From NCBI RefSeq assembly GCF_022346925.1, contig NZ_JAKRNJ010000008.1, forward strand, positions 62,001 to 126,000: 64,000 nt of DNA, given 5' to 3'. This DNA comes from Microvirga sp. ACRRW (GTDB lineage: Bacteria; Pseudomonadota; Alphaproteobacteria; Rhizobiales; Beijerinckiaceae). Positions 21,291 to 30,912 of the stretch are shown one piece after another. The notes below the pieces were generated by a model. That model worked only from the letters and a program-made list of their open reading frames with translations, made no database searches and was not told the origin of the DNA. The translations under genes were made by a program, and so were the position numbers. Position 1 is the stretch's first letter, and the number at the start of each line of letters is the position of its first letter.

Positions 21291-22100
21291 ATGGCCAAGC
21301 CCTTACCCTTCGAGGATGTCGAGCCCGCCGCCGAGCGCGGTGAAGGCGAGCCTGCGCTCCTCGTCGACGTGGACGGGTTCGAAGGCCCGCTCGACCTTCT
21401 CCTGGAGCTGGCCCGCCGCCAGAAGGTGGACCTGCACCGCATTTCCATCCTGGCGCTCGCCGAGCAGTACATCGCCTTCATCGAAGAAGCGCGCCGCATG
21501 CGCCTGGAGCTGGCGGCCGATTATCTCGTGATGGCGGCCTGGCTCGCCTATCTCAAGTCCCGTCTGCTGCTGCCCGAGCCGCCGAAGGGCGAGGAGCCGA
21601 GTGCCGAGGATCTCGCCACGGCTCTGGCCCTGCGCCTGCGCCGCCTGGAGGCGATCCGCGAAGTCGCCAAGAAGCTGGGCGAACGCTCGGTCTTGGGTCG
21701 CGACATCTTCGCTCGTGGCGCGCCGGAGCCGGTGGTCATCCACCGGGACGCCCGCTACGAGGCCAGCCTCTACGACCTGCTCAAGGCCTATGCGCAGCAG
21801 AGGCAGCTGAAATTCAACAGCAAGGTTTCGCTCCACAAGCGCAATGTCTGGTCGCTGATCGATGCCCGCGAGGCGCTTGAGCGGCTCGTGGGGCACCTGA
21901 GCAGCGACTGGGTCACGCTCGATACCTATCTCGTGGAATTCATGGTCGAGCCCGCCATGCGGCCGACCGTTCTGGCCTCTGCCTTGTCCGCGACCCTGGA
22001 AATGGTCCGCGAGGGCAAGCTCACGGTCAGGCAGGACGAAGCCTTCGCTCCGGTCTGGGTCAAGTCCGCCGACCAGGCCGAAACAGGAGCCCAATCATGA
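21291..22100 (+). CDS. scpA: segregation and condensation protein A
   Basis: Kleisin subunit that bridges the SMC heads with ScpB in chromosome condensation. The N-terminal motif V-D-G-F-E-G-P-L-D-L-L-L-E-L-A-R is the family hallmark, and the winged-helix C-terminus (V-E-P-A-M-R-P-T-V to F-A-P-V-W-V) completes 269 aa. ATG 21291 is chosen over an in-frame TTG at 21279. The end overlaps scpB by 4 bases (ATGA type). No smc gene is in the window. Confidence 0.92.
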   Translation: MAKPLPFEDVEPAAERGEGEPALLVDVDGFEGPLDLLLELARRQKVDLHRISILALAEQYIAFIEEARRMRLELAADYLVMAAWLAYLKSRLLLPEPPKGEEPSAEDLATALALRLRRLEAIREVAKKLGERSVLGRDIFARGAPEPVVIHRDARYEASLYDLLKAYAQQRQLKFNSKVSLHKRNVWSLIDAREALERLVGHLSSDWVTLDTYLVEFMVEPAMRPTVLASALSATLEMVREGKLTVRQDEAFAPVWVKSADQAETGAQS

Positions 22101-22831
22101 TGAATGAAATCGACGAAATCGAAGACGTCGAGGCTCTGGAAGAGGCCTCCGTCGAGAGCCGCGTGCCCGATCACGGCGAGGCGATCCGCATCGCCGAGGC
22201 GCTTCTGTTCGCCTCCGCCGAGCCGCTGAGCCCCGAGGAATTGGCGGGCCGCTTGCCGGAAGGCGCGGATATCCAGAAGATTCTGGAGGACCTTCAGGAG
22301 CTTTACGCGCTGCGTGGGGTGAACCTCGTTCGGGTTGCGGGCAAATGGGCCTTCCGCACGGCGAGCGATCTTTCCTTCGTGCTCGCTCGCGATGTGGTGG
22401 AGCAGCGCAAGCTCTCGCGCGCCGCCATGGAAACCCTGTCGATCATCGCCTATCACCAGCCGGTGACCCGTGCGGAGATCGAGGAAATTCGCGGCGTCGC
22501 CACCTCCAAGGGCACGCTGGACCTGCTGCTGGAAACCGGCTGGATCCGCCTGCGCGGCCGCCGCAAGGCGCCGGGCCGTCCCGTCACCTACGGTACTTCG
22601 CCTGCTTTCCTCGATCATTTCGGCCTGGACGCCATCGAGGATCTGCCAGGTCTCGAAGAGCTGAAAGGCGCAGGCTTCATCGAGGGCCGCGTGCCCTCCG
22701 ACATGTCCGTGCCGGTGCCCTCCGACGCGGAGGCTCTGCGCGAGGACGAGGATCCGCTGGACCAGGATGACCTGTTCCAGGAGCCCCTCGACATGCACAA
22801 GACCGAGACGGGCGAGACCGGCGAGGAATGA
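22097..22831 (+). CDS. scpB: segregation and condensation protein B
   Basis: Partner of ScpA in the SMC complex. The 244 aa protein has two winged-helix domains: A-I-R-I-A-E-A-L-L-F-A-S-A-E-P-L (first) and S-R-A-A-M-E-T-L-S-I-I-A-Y-H-Q-P-V-T-R (second), with the conserved P-G-R-P-V-T-Y-G-T-S loop. It has an acidic tail. The 5' end overlaps scpA, and its 3' end overlaps the ABC ATPase start by 4 bases, so three unrelated functions are translationally coupled. Confidence 0.92.
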   Translation: MMNEIDEIEDVEALEEASVESRVPDHGEAIRIAEALLFASAEPLSPEELAGRLPEGADIQKILEDLQELYALRGVNLVRVAGKWAFRTASDLSFVLARDVVEQRKLSRAAMETLSIIAYHQPVTRAEIEEIRGVATSKGTLDLLLETGWIRLRGRRKAPGRPVTYGTSPAFLDHFGLDAIEDLPGLEELKGAGFIEGRVPSDMSVPVPSDAEALREDEDPLDQDDLFQEPLDMHKTETGETGEE

Positions 22832-23952
22832 GCGACAAACCCGCCGTGTCCGCGCGCGACCGCTTCCGTCTGCCCCGGTGGGGACAGCGTGGCACGGCGG
22901 GCGCGTCGATCCCGGCCCAGCTCTCCTTCGAGAATATCGTCCAGACCTACAATTCCACTGAGGCGCTCAAAGGCGTGTCGCTGACGGTCGAGCCGGGCGA
23001 GCTTGTCTGCCTTCTCGGCCATTCGGGTTGCGGCAAGACCACGCTGCTGCGGATCGCGGCGGGGGTCGAGGCTCCCACTTCCGGCCGCGTGATGATGGAT
23101 GGCCGCGAAGTCAGCAGTGCAAAGAGCTTCGTGGAGCCGGAGCGCCGGGGCATCGGCCTGATGTTCCAGGATTACGCGCTGTTTCCGCATATGACAGTGC
23201 TGCAGAACGTGATGTTCGGGCTCAAGGACCTTTCTGCCTCCGAGGCTGACATCGCTGCACGTCGGGCGCTCTCCCGTGTGGGGCTTGAGCATTACGCCAA
23301 CGAATTTCCCCATACGCTCTCCGGCGGCGAACAGCAGCGGGTGGCGCTGGCGCGCTCCATCGCGCCCCGTCCCGGCGTGCTGCTCATGGACGAACCGTTC
23401 TCCAATCTCGACCGCCGCATGCGCGATGCGATCCGGGACGAGACCGTCGCAATCCTGAGGGAAACCGGCGCGACGACCATCGTGGTCACGCATGACCCTG
23501 AAGAGGCCATGCGGATCGCGGATCGCATCGTCCTGATGCGCGCCGGCACAATCATTCAGCAGGGGACTGCCGAGGAGATCTACCGCAGGCCGGTGAATCT
23601 TTTCGCTGCACGGTTCTTCTGCGACTTCAACGAGATCGAAGGCACCGTCCGCAACGGGCAGGTGAGCTGCCCGGTGGGCGTGTTCCCCGCGCCCGCCCTG
23701 GAGGATGGCCCGGCTGTCGTCTGCGTGCGGCCGCAGGGCGTAAAGCTCAAGCCTGCGGGCTTCTGCCTGCCGGGACGTGTGGTGTCACGTCGCTTTCTCG
23801 GCGAGGTCGATTTGGTGCATATCGATGTTCAAGGCCTCGACAGGCCGCTTCAGGCCCGCGTTCACGATCCCGTTGACGTGAAAGAGGGGCAGGATGTGGG
23901 CATCGATGTTGAACCAAAGGATGTCCTTGTTTTCGCCGCGGCCGACGCATAG
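22828..23952 (+). CDS. orphan ABC transporter ATP-binding protein (FbpC/PotA-like)
   Basis: A 374 aa ATPase of the iron/spermidine/sulfate importer type. Walker A is G-H-S-G-C-G-K-T (64-71), the signature L-S-G-G-E-Q is at 164-169, Walker B ends L-L-M-D-E-P (D188, E189), and the switch histidine is in V-T-H-D-P-E-E-A. A C-terminal TOBE-like region (about 270-370) is present. No permease or binding protein is beside it; neighbours are scpB and tatA. The substrate is therefore unknown. It starts inside the scpB stop (ATGA). Confidence 0.85.
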   Translation: MSDKPAVSARDRFRLPRWGQRGTAGASIPAQLSFENIVQTYNSTEALKGVSLTVEPGELVCLLGHSGCGKTTLLRIAAGVEAPTSGRVMMDGREVSSAKSFVEPERRGIGLMFQDYALFPHMTVLQNVMFGLKDLSASEADIAARRALSRVGLEHYANEFPHTLSGGEQQRVALARSIAPRPGVLLMDEPFSNLDRRMRDAIRDETVAILRETGATTIVVTHDPEEAMRIADRIVLMRAGTIIQQGTAEEIYRRPVNLFAARFFCDFNEIEGTVRNGQVSCPVGVFPAPALEDGPAVVCVRPQGVKLKPAGFCLPGRVVSRRFLGEVDLVHIDVQGLDRPLQARVHDPVDVKEGQDVGIDVEPKDVLVFAAADA

Positions 23953-24009
23953 GTTGACCGCGAGTTCATAATTCGAGTTCGCGCCTTGTCGAGGCGCAGG
24001 AGGATTGCC

Positions 24010-24258
24010 ATGGGTGGCGCAAGTATTTGGCACTGGATCGTTGTGGGTCTGATCGTTGTCCTATTGTTCGGGCGCGGCAAAATCTCCGACATGATGGGCG
24101 ATGTCGCCAAGGGCATCAAAGCCTTCAAGAAGGGCATGGCCGAGGACGAGACGGCAAAGCCCGCGCAGCCTTCGGAGCCGGTCCGCACGATCGACCATCA
24201 GGCTGGCGCGACGGGCGCTCAGACGAACGCCGCGACGACGGACCACAAGGTCGGTTGA
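24010..24258 (+). CDS. tatA: twin-arginine translocase subunit TatA
   Basis: Small pore-forming subunit of the Tat system for folded proteins. The 82 aa protein has an N-terminal membrane helix (about residues 4-20), the F-G-R-G-K hinge and an amphipathic helix ([19 protein letters not shown]), then a polar tail. AGGAGG 6 bp before ATG 24010 decides against an upstream in-frame ATG at 23986. First gene of tatABC. Confidence 0.95.
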   Translation: MGGASIWHWIVVGLIVVLLFGRGKISDMMGDVAKGIKAFKKGMAEDETAKPAQPSEPVRTIDHQAGATGAQTNAATTDHKVG

Positions 24259-24268
24259 GTTCTTGAGG

Positions 24269-24288
24269 GCAGCCACGCTCGTGGCTGC
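24269..24288 (+). other. hairpin between tatA and tatB
   Basis: GCAGCCACG (24269-24277) and CGTGGCTGC (24280-24288) form a perfect stem with a very tight loop, 10 bp after the tatA stop. There is no T run. It could be an mRNA-stabilising or processing site that allows more TatA than TatB/C, which is the stoichiometry known for Tat; this is inference. Confidence 0.5.
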
Positions 24289-24318
24289 GGTGAGTAAAGG
24301 CAGGGTCGAGGCCACAGC

Positions 24319-24849
24319 ATGTTGGACATGAGCTGGGGTGAGGTCATGGTGATCGGCGCCGTTGCGTTGATCGTGATTGGCCCAAAAGACCTGCCGCGCG
24401 CCCTGCGGACGGTTGGACAAGTCACGGGCAAGCTTCGCCGCATGGCGGCGGAGTTCCAGGGCCAGTTCAACGAGGCCATGCGCGAGGCCGAGCTCGACGA
24501 GGTGAAGAAGCAGCTTCAGGGCGTGAACGATTCCGTTTCCGATCTGAACAGCACGGGCTTCAACCCCATCCAGACCATTCGGGACGAGTTGAAGACCGCC
24601 GTCGAGAAGCCGGTGACGGGCGCGCTTGAAACACCTGTTCCGCAGCCGATGGGCGATGCCTCGATCCAGGCCGTCGTGGAAGGACGTGAGCCGGCGCCTG
24701 CCGATCCACTGGTCGAGCTGCCGCCTCCACCGATGGACGATCCGGCTGAGGCCATTGCCGAATCCCTGCGCCGCGAGGCGGAGATCGAAACCCAGAAAAA
24801 TGCTGCCGCCGTTGCGGAAGCCCCTGAAAAATCGGACGTGAAGGCCTGA
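24319..24849 (+). CDS. tatB: Sec-independent protein translocase subunit TatB
   Basis: Substrate-receptor subunit with TatC. The 176 aa protein has an N-terminal helix with the conserved E in S-W-G-E-V-M-V-I-G and G-P-K-D-L-P hinge, then an amphipathic helix and a long acidic/proline-rich cytoplasmic tail. Its stop overlaps the tatC ATG by one base (TGATG). Confidence 0.93.
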   Translation: MLDMSWGEVMVIGAVALIVIGPKDLPRALRTVGQVTGKLRRMAAEFQGQFNEAMREAELDEVKKQLQGVNDSVSDLNSTGFNPIQTIRDELKTAVEKPVTGALETPVPQPMGDASIQAVVEGREPAPADPLVELPPPPMDDPAEAIAESLRREAEIETQKNAAAVAEAPEKSDVKA

Positions 24850-25655
24850 TGACCACCGCCCCCATTGAAGAGGATGAGGTCGAGGCATCGCGCGCGCCTC
24901 TGATCGCGCACCTGACAGAACTGCGCTCGCGCCTGATCAAGGCATTGATCGCGTTTGTGATCATGTTCTTCATCTGCTTCGCCGGCGCGAAGTACATCTA
25001 CAATATTCTCGTCTGGCCCTATGTTTTCGCGGTTGGCTCACCCGAGAAGGCGCATCTCGTCTATACGCACGGCCTCGAATATCTGTTCACGCAGATTCAG
25101 GTCGCGGCCTTCGGCGCGGGCTTTTTGGCTTTCCCGGTAATCGCCGCTCAGATCTACAAGTTCGTGGCACCGGGGCTCTACAAGAATGAGCGGCGGGCCT
25201 TCCTGCCTTATCTCGTCGCGACGCCGGTTCTCTTCGCCATCGGCGCGGCCTGCGTGTATTTCGTGGCCATGCCGCTGCTCATGCGCTTCTCTGTCGGCAT
25301 GCAGCAGCTTGCGACCGACAACGCGCCGGCCATCGAGTTCCTGCCCAAGGTCAGCGAATACCTATCGCTGATCATGACCCTGATCTTCGCCTTCGGCATA
25401 TGCTTCCAGCTGCCGGTGATCCTGACCCTGCTGGCCCGGGCCGGGATCATCGATTCGGAGTTCCTGAAGAGCAAGCGGCGCTATGCCATCGTGGTCGTCT
25501 TCATCATCGCGGCGGTTCTGACACCCCCGGACGTGATCAGCCAGTTCGCCCTTGCGGTCCCCACCTTGCTTCTTTACGAGGCGTCCATCTTCTCCGTCCG
25601 TATGGTCGAGAAGAAGCGCGCGGAAGCCGAGGCCGCGCGTGCGGCTGAAGGATAG
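24849..25655 (+). CDS. tatC: Sec-independent protein translocase subunit TatC
   Basis: Six-helix membrane receptor for twin-arginine signal peptides. It opens with L-I-A-H-L-T-E-L-R-S-R-L, the conserved cytoplasmic N-terminus with the essential E and R. It continues with F-V-A-P-G-L-Y-K-N-E-R-R and F-G-I-C-F-Q-L-P, both family hallmarks. The 268 aa length is normal. Translationally coupled to tatB. Confidence 0.95.
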   Translation: MTTAPIEEDEVEASRAPLIAHLTELRSRLIKALIAFVIMFFICFAGAKYIYNILVWPYVFAVGSPEKAHLVYTHGLEYLFTQIQVAAFGAGFLAFPVIAAQIYKFVAPGLYKNERRAFLPYLVATPVLFAIGAACVYFVAMPLLMRFSVGMQQLATDNAPAIEFLPKVSEYLSLIMTLIFAFGICFQLPVILTLLARAGIIDSEFLKSKRRYAIVVVFIIAAVLTPPDVISQFALAVPTLLLYEASIFSVRMVEKKRAEAEAARAAEG

Positions 25656-25760
25656 GGCTCTTAAAGCCGCTCCATAAGGCCGCTATATCCTTGGCATGAT
25701 CTAAAGGGCGGTCTGTGCTAAGGGCAGGGCGCTTCACTCCAGCAGACCCGAGTCAGTCCC

Positions 25761-27122
25761 ATGCACGACATCCGTTCCATCCGCGAAAACCCCGCGGCTT
25801 TCGACAAAGGCCTCCTGAACCGGGGCATGGAGCCTCTGTCTGCGAAGCTGATCGCCCTCGACGATGCCCGCAAAAGCGCGATTTCCGCGCTGCAGGCTGC
25901 CACCGAGCGCCGCAACGCCATGTCCAAGGAGATCGGCCAGGCTAAGGCCAAGAAGGACGAGGCTCGCGCGCAGGAACTGATGGCCGAGGTCGCCAGCATC
26001 AAGGAAACGATGCCGGCTCTGGAAGAAGCCGAGCGCTTCGCCGAGAAGGCTCTCTTCGATGCGCTGAGTTCCATTCCGAACATTCCGAAGGACGACGTGC
26101 CTGTCGGCGGTGACGAGACCGGCAACGTGGAGCGCCACCGCTTCGGCACGCCGCCGACGATGAACAGCGCCAAGCAGCATTTCGAGATCGGCGAGGCTCT
26201 CGGCCTCATGGATTTCGAGGCCGCCGCCAAGTTGTCCGGTTCGCGCTTCGTGGTGCTGAAAGGCGGACTTGCCCGTCTTGAGCGCGCGCTCGGCCAGTTC
26301 ATGATCGACCTGCACATCAATGAGCACGGCTACACGGAAGTGAATCCGCCGCTGCTGGTGCGCGACGAGACCATGTTCGGCACGGCGCAGCTGCCGAAAT
26401 TCGAGGACGATCAGTTCTGGGCCTTCCCCGGCAACTCCCTCGAGCAGGCTGTCGCCGCTGCGTTCGAAGGCCAATCGCGCGAGGCTGTCGATAAGCTCAT
26501 CAAGGACAGCCGCTACGGCATGATCCCCACGGCGGAAGTGACACTCACCAATCTCGTGCGTGAGCAAATCCTCTCGGAGGAAGAGCTGCCCCTGCGCTTC
26601 ACCGCACTCACCCCGAGCTTCCGTGCGGAGGCTGGTTCCGCCGGCCGCGACACGCGCGGCATGATCCGCCAGCATCAGTTCGTGAAATGCGAGCTCGTCT
26701 CGATCACGACGCCGGAAACCTCCGCCGACGAGCATGAGCGCATGCTCACCTGCGCGGAGAATGTGCTGAAGAAGCTGGAGCTGCCGTTCCGTACCATGAC
26801 GCTCTGCACGGGCGACATGGGCTTTGCTTCGACCAAGACCTACGACATCGAGGTGTGGCTGCCAGGGCAGGGGATGTATCGCGAGATTTCGAGCTGCTCG
26901 GTCTGCTCGGATTTCCAGGCGCGCCGCATGAACGCGCGTTACCGCTCTGCCTCCGAGAAGTCGCCGCGTTTCGTGCATACGCTCAACGGTTCGGGCCTTG
27001 CGGTCGGACGCACGCTCGTCGCCGTTCTGGAGAACTACCAGAATGCGGACGGCAGCGTCTCCGTGCCCGCCGTGCTGCAGCCCTATATGGGCGGCGTCAC
27101 CCGCATCGAGCGTCAGGCATAA
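25761..27122 (+). CDS. serS: seryl-tRNA synthetase
   Basis: Class II synthetase charging tRNA-Ser and tRNA-Sec. The N-terminal long helical arm (about residues 28-100) binds the tRNA variable arm. Motif 2 is [14 protein letters not shown], and motif 3 is [13 protein letters not shown]. The 453 aa length includes a slightly longer loop than E. coli. surE starts one base after its stop. Confidence 0.95.
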   Translation: MHDIRSIRENPAAFDKGLLNRGMEPLSAKLIALDDARKSAISALQAATERRNAMSKEIGQAKAKKDEARAQELMAEVASIKETMPALEEAERFAEKALFDALSSIPNIPKDDVPVGGDETGNVERHRFGTPPTMNSAKQHFEIGEALGLMDFEAAAKLSGSRFVVLKGGLARLERALGQFMIDLHINEHGYTEVNPPLLVRDETMFGTAQLPKFEDDQFWAFPGNSLEQAVAAAFEGQSREAVDKLIKDSRYGMIPTAEVTLTNLVREQILSEEELPLRFTALTPSFRAEAGSAGRDTRGMIRQHQFVKCELVSITTPETSADEHERMLTCAENVLKKLELPFRTMTLCTGDMGFASTKTYDIEVWLPGQGMYREISSCSVCSDFQARRMNARYRSASEKSPRFVHTLNGSGLAVGRTLVAVLENYQNADGSVSVPAVLQPYMGGVTRIERQA

Positions 27123-27123
27123 G

Positions 27124-27885
27124 ATGCGCATTCTGTGCACCAACGACGACGGTATCCATGCTCCGGGGTTGAAGACCCTGGAGGCCATCGCGCGCCAGCT
27201 CTCCGACGATGTGTGGGTCGTGGCGCCCGAGACGGATCAGAGCGGCGTGGCCCATTCGCTCTCGCTCAACGATCCGCTGCGTCTGCGCGAAGTCTCCGAC
27301 CGGCATTTCGCAGTGAAGGGCACGCCGACCGATTGCGTGATCATGGGCGTTCGCGAATTGATGCGCGAGCACAAGCCTGACCTCGTTCTGTCCGGCGTCA
27401 ATCGCGGGCAGAACGCGGCAGAGGACGTGACCTATTCCGGCACCGTTGCTGGCGCTATCGAGGGCACGCTACTCGGCATTCCCTCCATCGCGCTGTCGCA
27501 GGCCTATGGCCCCGGAAGCCGCGATAAGCTCAAATGGCATTGCGCCGAGCATCACGGCCCGAAGGTCATCCGTAAGATCCTGGACGCGGGCATCGACAAG
27601 GGCATCCTCGTCAACATAAACTTCCCCGATTGCGAGCCGGAAGACGTGCAGGGCACATCGGTGGTGAACCAGGGGCAGCGTACACAGGAATTGTTGCGTC
27701 TCGACGCGCGTTTCGACGGGCGCGGCAATCCTTATTACTGGATCGCATTCGAGCGCGGGCCATTCACGCCCGGCAACGGCACCGATCTTTGGGCGCTCGC
27801 CAACAAGCGCATCTCCGTCACGCCGCTGCGCATCGACATGACCGACGAGCCCACGCTCACGCGCTACGCGCAGGCCTTCGATTGA
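27124..27885 (+). CDS. surE: 5'/3'-nucleotidase SurE
   Basis: Metal-dependent phosphatase acting on nucleoside monophosphates and short polyphosphate. N-terminal [12 protein letters not shown] provides the two metal-binding aspartates (D8, D9); S-G-V-N-R-G-Q-N and T-Y-S-G-T-V-A-G-A are the other hallmarks. The 253 aa length fits. ATG 27124 lies directly after the serS stop. serS-surE-pcm is a conserved alphaproteobacterial run. Confidence 0.95.
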   Translation: MRILCTNDDGIHAPGLKTLEAIARQLSDDVWVVAPETDQSGVAHSLSLNDPLRLREVSDRHFAVKGTPTDCVIMGVRELMREHKPDLVLSGVNRGQNAAEDVTYSGTVAGAIEGTLLGIPSIALSQAYGPGSRDKLKWHCAEHHGPKVIRKILDAGIDKGILVNINFPDCEPEDVQGTSVVNQGQRTQELLRLDARFDGRGNPYYWIAFERGPFTPGNGTDLWALANKRISVTPLRIDMTDEPTLTRYAQAFD

Positions 27886-27895
27886 GGAAGGTGCG

Positions 27896-28576
27896 ATGAG
27901 ACGGGAGCCTTTCTACTCAGAAGCGGGAGGACGCAACGAGCAGGAGGCCATCGACGTCGCGTCGTTCCTTCTCTCCCTGCTCGCCAAAGGCATCCGCAAC
28001 ACGCCGCTGCTGCGCGCCATGGAACTCGTGCCGCGCGATGTGTTCGCTCCGCGCCGTTTCCGCGATCTCGCGCGCAGGGACATCGCCCTGCCTCTCCCTT
28101 GCGGGCAAACCATGACCACGCCGGGCACGGTGGCGATGATGCTGCTTGCGCTCCATGTCGAGCCGGGCCAGCGCGTTCTCGAAGTGGGCACCGGCACCGG
28201 CTATGTGACGGCGCTCCTCGCGCATCTCGGCGCGGAGGTGACGACGGTCGAGCGCTTCAACACCCTGGCAGAGAGCGCCGCGCAGCATCTCAAGATCGTC
28301 GAAGCAGGCAAGGTAAGGCTGGAGGTCGGCGACGGGCTTGCGGTGCGCGTGCGCGAACGGTTCGACCGGATCCTGCTCAACGGCACCTGCCCTGATATTC
28401 CGCAATCGCTGCTGTCCCTGCTCGGACCCGGCGGACGGCTCGTGGGGGCGCTGCCCCATGCGGACGGGCCACGTCTCGTTCAGATCGACCGGCAGCCTGA
28501 CGGCGAGATCAGCCAGAGCCTGGGCGCGCCTTTGCGCATGACCCGGCTCGTTCCCGGCATTGCGGCGACACTCTGA
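27896..28576 (+). CDS. pcm: protein-L-isoaspartate O-methyltransferase
   Basis: SAM-dependent repair methyltransferase that converts isoaspartyl residues in aged proteins. Motif I is V-L-E-V-G-T-G-T-G-Y, preceded by the family block L-P-C-G-Q-T-M-T-T-P. The 226 aa length is usual. GGAAGG just before ATG 27896 is the ribosome site. The 10-bp gap to surE shows an operon. Confidence 0.92.
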   Translation: MRREPFYSEAGGRNEQEAIDVASFLLSLLAKGIRNTPLLRAMELVPRDVFAPRRFRDLARRDIALPLPCGQTMTTPGTVAMMLLALHVEPGQRVLEVGTGTGYVTALLAHLGAEVTTVERFNTLAESAAQHLKIVEAGKVRLEVGDGLAVRVRERFDRILLNGTCPDIPQSLLSLLGPGGRLVGALPHADGPRLVQIDRQPDGEISQSLGAPLRMTRLVPGIAATL

Positions 28577-28694
28577 TCGAATCGAAAAATTTTCGCGACA
28601 CGGTTACGACATTTTTCTTGGCGTCAACCGTTGCTTAACCTGAACAGGGTTTTAATGGCCCCATCGAGTTGCGTGCGGTTGGGGTATTTGAGTT

Positions 28695-29726
28695 ATGCGT
28701 ATGCGTGTTGGTTCCGGGCATTGGTCTACGGTGTCGCGGATCGCTCTGGTGGGATTGATCGGCTCTATGGCTGCCGCTTGTAGCGGTGAAAGCTCGCGGT
28801 TTGCCGAGAACCCGTTCTCCAACCCCTTTGCCAACAGTGAGCGCGTTGCTCCCGGCACACCCACGGCTTCTCAGCCTTCTCCCTCTTATGCAGCGGCTCC
28901 GACTCCGTCCGTTCAGGCGCAGGCTCTTCCCCCGGTTCAGGCTCAGCCCCTGTCCCAGCCTTCGCGCATGGCATCGGCTCCCGTCTCCGCTCCGGTCCAG
29001 CAGCCGCGCCCCATGGCGGCGGCTCCCGCTCCCGCGCAGCCGAAAGTCCGCTTCGTCGACCAGACCAAGGTGGCAACCGGCGAGCAACTGACCCCCAGCC
29101 GCGTCCGTCCCGGCATGCAGTCTGAGGCTCCGCTTCAGCCCAAGCCCGCTCCGCAGCAGGTTGCCTCCGCCGTCAATGAGCCGCTCGTGACGCCCGCCCG
29201 TCCTCTCGAGCCTCAGAAAGTTGCGGCCATTGAGCCCCAGCCGATGAAGCCCGCTCCGGTCGCGCCGCAGCCGGTCGCTCCGGCTCCCGCTCCGCAGCCT
29301 GTCCAGCCTGAGGCGAAGGCCCCCGTGGCCGAGCCCGAGCAGACGGCAAGCCTTTCCAGCGGCGACTTCCGCTGGCCGGCCCGTGGCCGCGTCATCGCAG
29401 GCTTCGGCGCCAATGGCGGCAACGAAGGCATCAACATCGCCGTTCCCGAAGGCACGCCCGTGAAGGCCGCCGAGGCCGGCACCGTGACTTACGCAGGCAG
29501 TGAGGTGAAGGGCTACGGCAACCTCATCCTCGTCCGTCACGAGAATGGTTACGTCTCGGCCTACGCCCATAACAGCGCGCTCAGCGTGAAGCGTGGCGAG
29601 CAGGTGAAGCGCGGACAGGTGATCGCTACGTCCGGCCAGACCGGCAACGTGACCTCGCCGCAGCTCCACTTCGAGATCCGCAAGGGCGCGACCCCGGTCG
29701 ACCCGATGAAGCATCTCGCGGACTAA
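28695..29726 (+). CDS. NlpD-like lipoprotein with degenerate LytM (M23) domain
   Basis: A 343 aa envelope protein. The N-terminus ends in M-A-A-A-C (C29), a plausible lipoprotein signal. A long A/P/Q-rich linker (about 40-215) follows, then a C-terminal LytM/M23 fold (about 220-340). Active LytM enzymes have a zinc ligand H and D in the H-x-G-x-D block; here that block reads N-E-G-I-N, so both are lost, while the later Y-A-H-N and Q-L-H-F-E remain. That pattern is like E. coli NlpD, an amidase activator without its own peptidase activity. No LysM domain is obvious. Role in septal peptidoglycan splitting is inferred. Confidence 0.82.
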   Translation: MRMRVGSGHWSTVSRIALVGLIGSMAAACSGESSRFAENPFSNPFANSERVAPGTPTASQPSPSYAAAPTPSVQAQALPPVQAQPLSQPSRMASAPVSAPVQQPRPMAAAPAPAQPKVRFVDQTKVATGEQLTPSRVRPGMQSEAPLQPKPAPQQVASAVNEPLVTPARPLEPQKVAAIEPQPMKPAPVAPQPVAPAPAPQPVQPEAKAPVAEPEQTASLSSGDFRWPARGRVIAGFGANGGNEGINIAVPEGTPVKAAEAGTVTYAGSEVKGYGNLILVRHENGYVSAYAHNSALSVKRGEQVKRGQVIATSGQTGNVTSPQLHFEIRKGATPVDPMKHLAD

Positions 29727-29780
29727 GTTCGCAGGACAAGTTCAGATTGGCTTTCGAGACCCGAGGCTGATCAGGCAAGG

Positions 29781-29818
29781 GGACGGTGGAGCTCAGCCAC
29801 CGTCCTTTTGTCGTTTTG
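29781..29818 (+). terminator. terminator of the LytM lipoprotein gene
   Basis: GGACGGTGG (29781-29789) and CCACCGTCC (29797-29805) form a perfect 9-bp stem with a 7-base loop, followed by TTTTGTCGTTTT. It ends 6 bp before the stop codon of the convergent DUF815 gene. Confidence 0.8.
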
Positions 29819-29824
29819 CGATTG

Positions 29825-30706
29825 TCAGATCGCTTTCCCCAACCGCCCCGCCAGATCCTGAATGAACTGCCAGGCCGTGCGGCCTGAACGCGCGCCGCGG
29901 GTCGTGGCCCATTCGAGAGCTTCGGCGCGGATGGTATCGCGGTCGGCCTTGAGGCCGAGATGGTCCACATAGCCGAAGATTATGTCGAGATATTCGTCCT
30001 GGCTGCATTTGTGGAAGCCGAGCCAGAGGCCGAAGCGGTCGGAAAGCGACACCTTCTCCTCAATGGCCTCGCCCGGATTGATGGCGGTCGAGCGCTCGTT
30101 ATCCATCATGTCGCGAGGAAGCAGGTGGCGGCGGTTCGACGTGGCGTAGAAGATCACGTTGTCCGGGCGGCCCTCGATGCCGCCTTCCAGCACAGCCTTC
30201 AGGGACTTGTAGGAGGTATCGTCCGCATCGAACGAAAGATCGTCGCAGAAGACGATGAAACGGTGCGGGTCCGAGCGCAGAAGACCCATGAGGTCGGGCA
30301 GGGTCTCAATATCCTCACGATGGATCTCGATGAGCTTCAGGGGACGGGCGTCGGCTGGCTTCGTCGCGTTGATCTCCGCATGAACCGCCTTCACCAAGGA
30401 CGACTTGCCCATGCCCCTGGCGCCCCAGAGCAGGGCGTTGTTGGCAGGCAGCCCCCTGGCGAAGCGGCTCGTATTCTCGGCGAGCTGGTCGCGGACCCGG
30501 TCGATGCCTCGAAGAAGGTTCATCTCGACCCGGTTCACCTTCGGAACGGGGGCAAGGCGGCGGCCCGCCGCATACCAGACGAAGGCATCCGCCGCCGCGA
30601 AGTCGGCTTGTGTGTCGCCCGCAGGGGCAAGGCGCTCCAGGGCGTCGGCAATGCGCTTCAGCAGGGCCATGGATTCGGGGGAGGTGAGGTCTGCGGGCAT
30701 GGGCAT
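29825..30706 (-). CDS. DUF815 AAA+-type ATPase
   Basis: A 293 aa P-loop ATPase of the DUF815 family, function unknown. Walker A is G-A-R-G-M-G-K-S (95-102), the Walker B-like strand is F-I-V-F-C-D-D-L-S-F, and a sensor-type Y-A-T-S-N-R-R-H-L follows. The E-E-K-V-S-L-S-D-R-F-G-L-W-L-G-F block is the family hallmark. Start could also be ATG 30700. It is convergent with the LytM gene and divergent from yajC. Confidence 0.85.
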   Translation of the reverse strand: MPMPADLTSPESMALLKRIADALERLAPAGDTQADFAAADAFVWYAAGRRLAPVPKVNRVEMNLLRGIDRVRDQLAENTSRFARGLPANNALLWGARGMGKSSLVKAVHAEINATKPADARPLKLIEIHREDIETLPDLMGLLRSDPHRFIVFCDDLSFDADDTSYKSLKAVLEGGIEGRPDNVIFYATSNRRHLLPRDMMDNERSTAINPGEAIEEKVSLSDRFGLWLGFHKCSQDEYLDIIFGYVDHLGLKADRDTIRAEALEWATTRGARSGRTAWQFIQDLAGRLGKAI

Positions 30707-30912
30707 CCGGCTTCAAGAAACGGTGATGAAGCCGTGCTTAGCGCATTTTTCGGCCTCCGGTCCATTAAAGAGCGGCCTTTGGGCCTGAAGGAGCCTTGGG
30801 AAAGGCCTCTAACTTCATTGATTTCGCGGAGTCGATGGGTATAGTCCGCCCACTTCTAATCCCGTCTGGCGCGGGTGGGCCTTAAGAGAGCGCCTGCCAC
30901 GCGCCTTTATCC

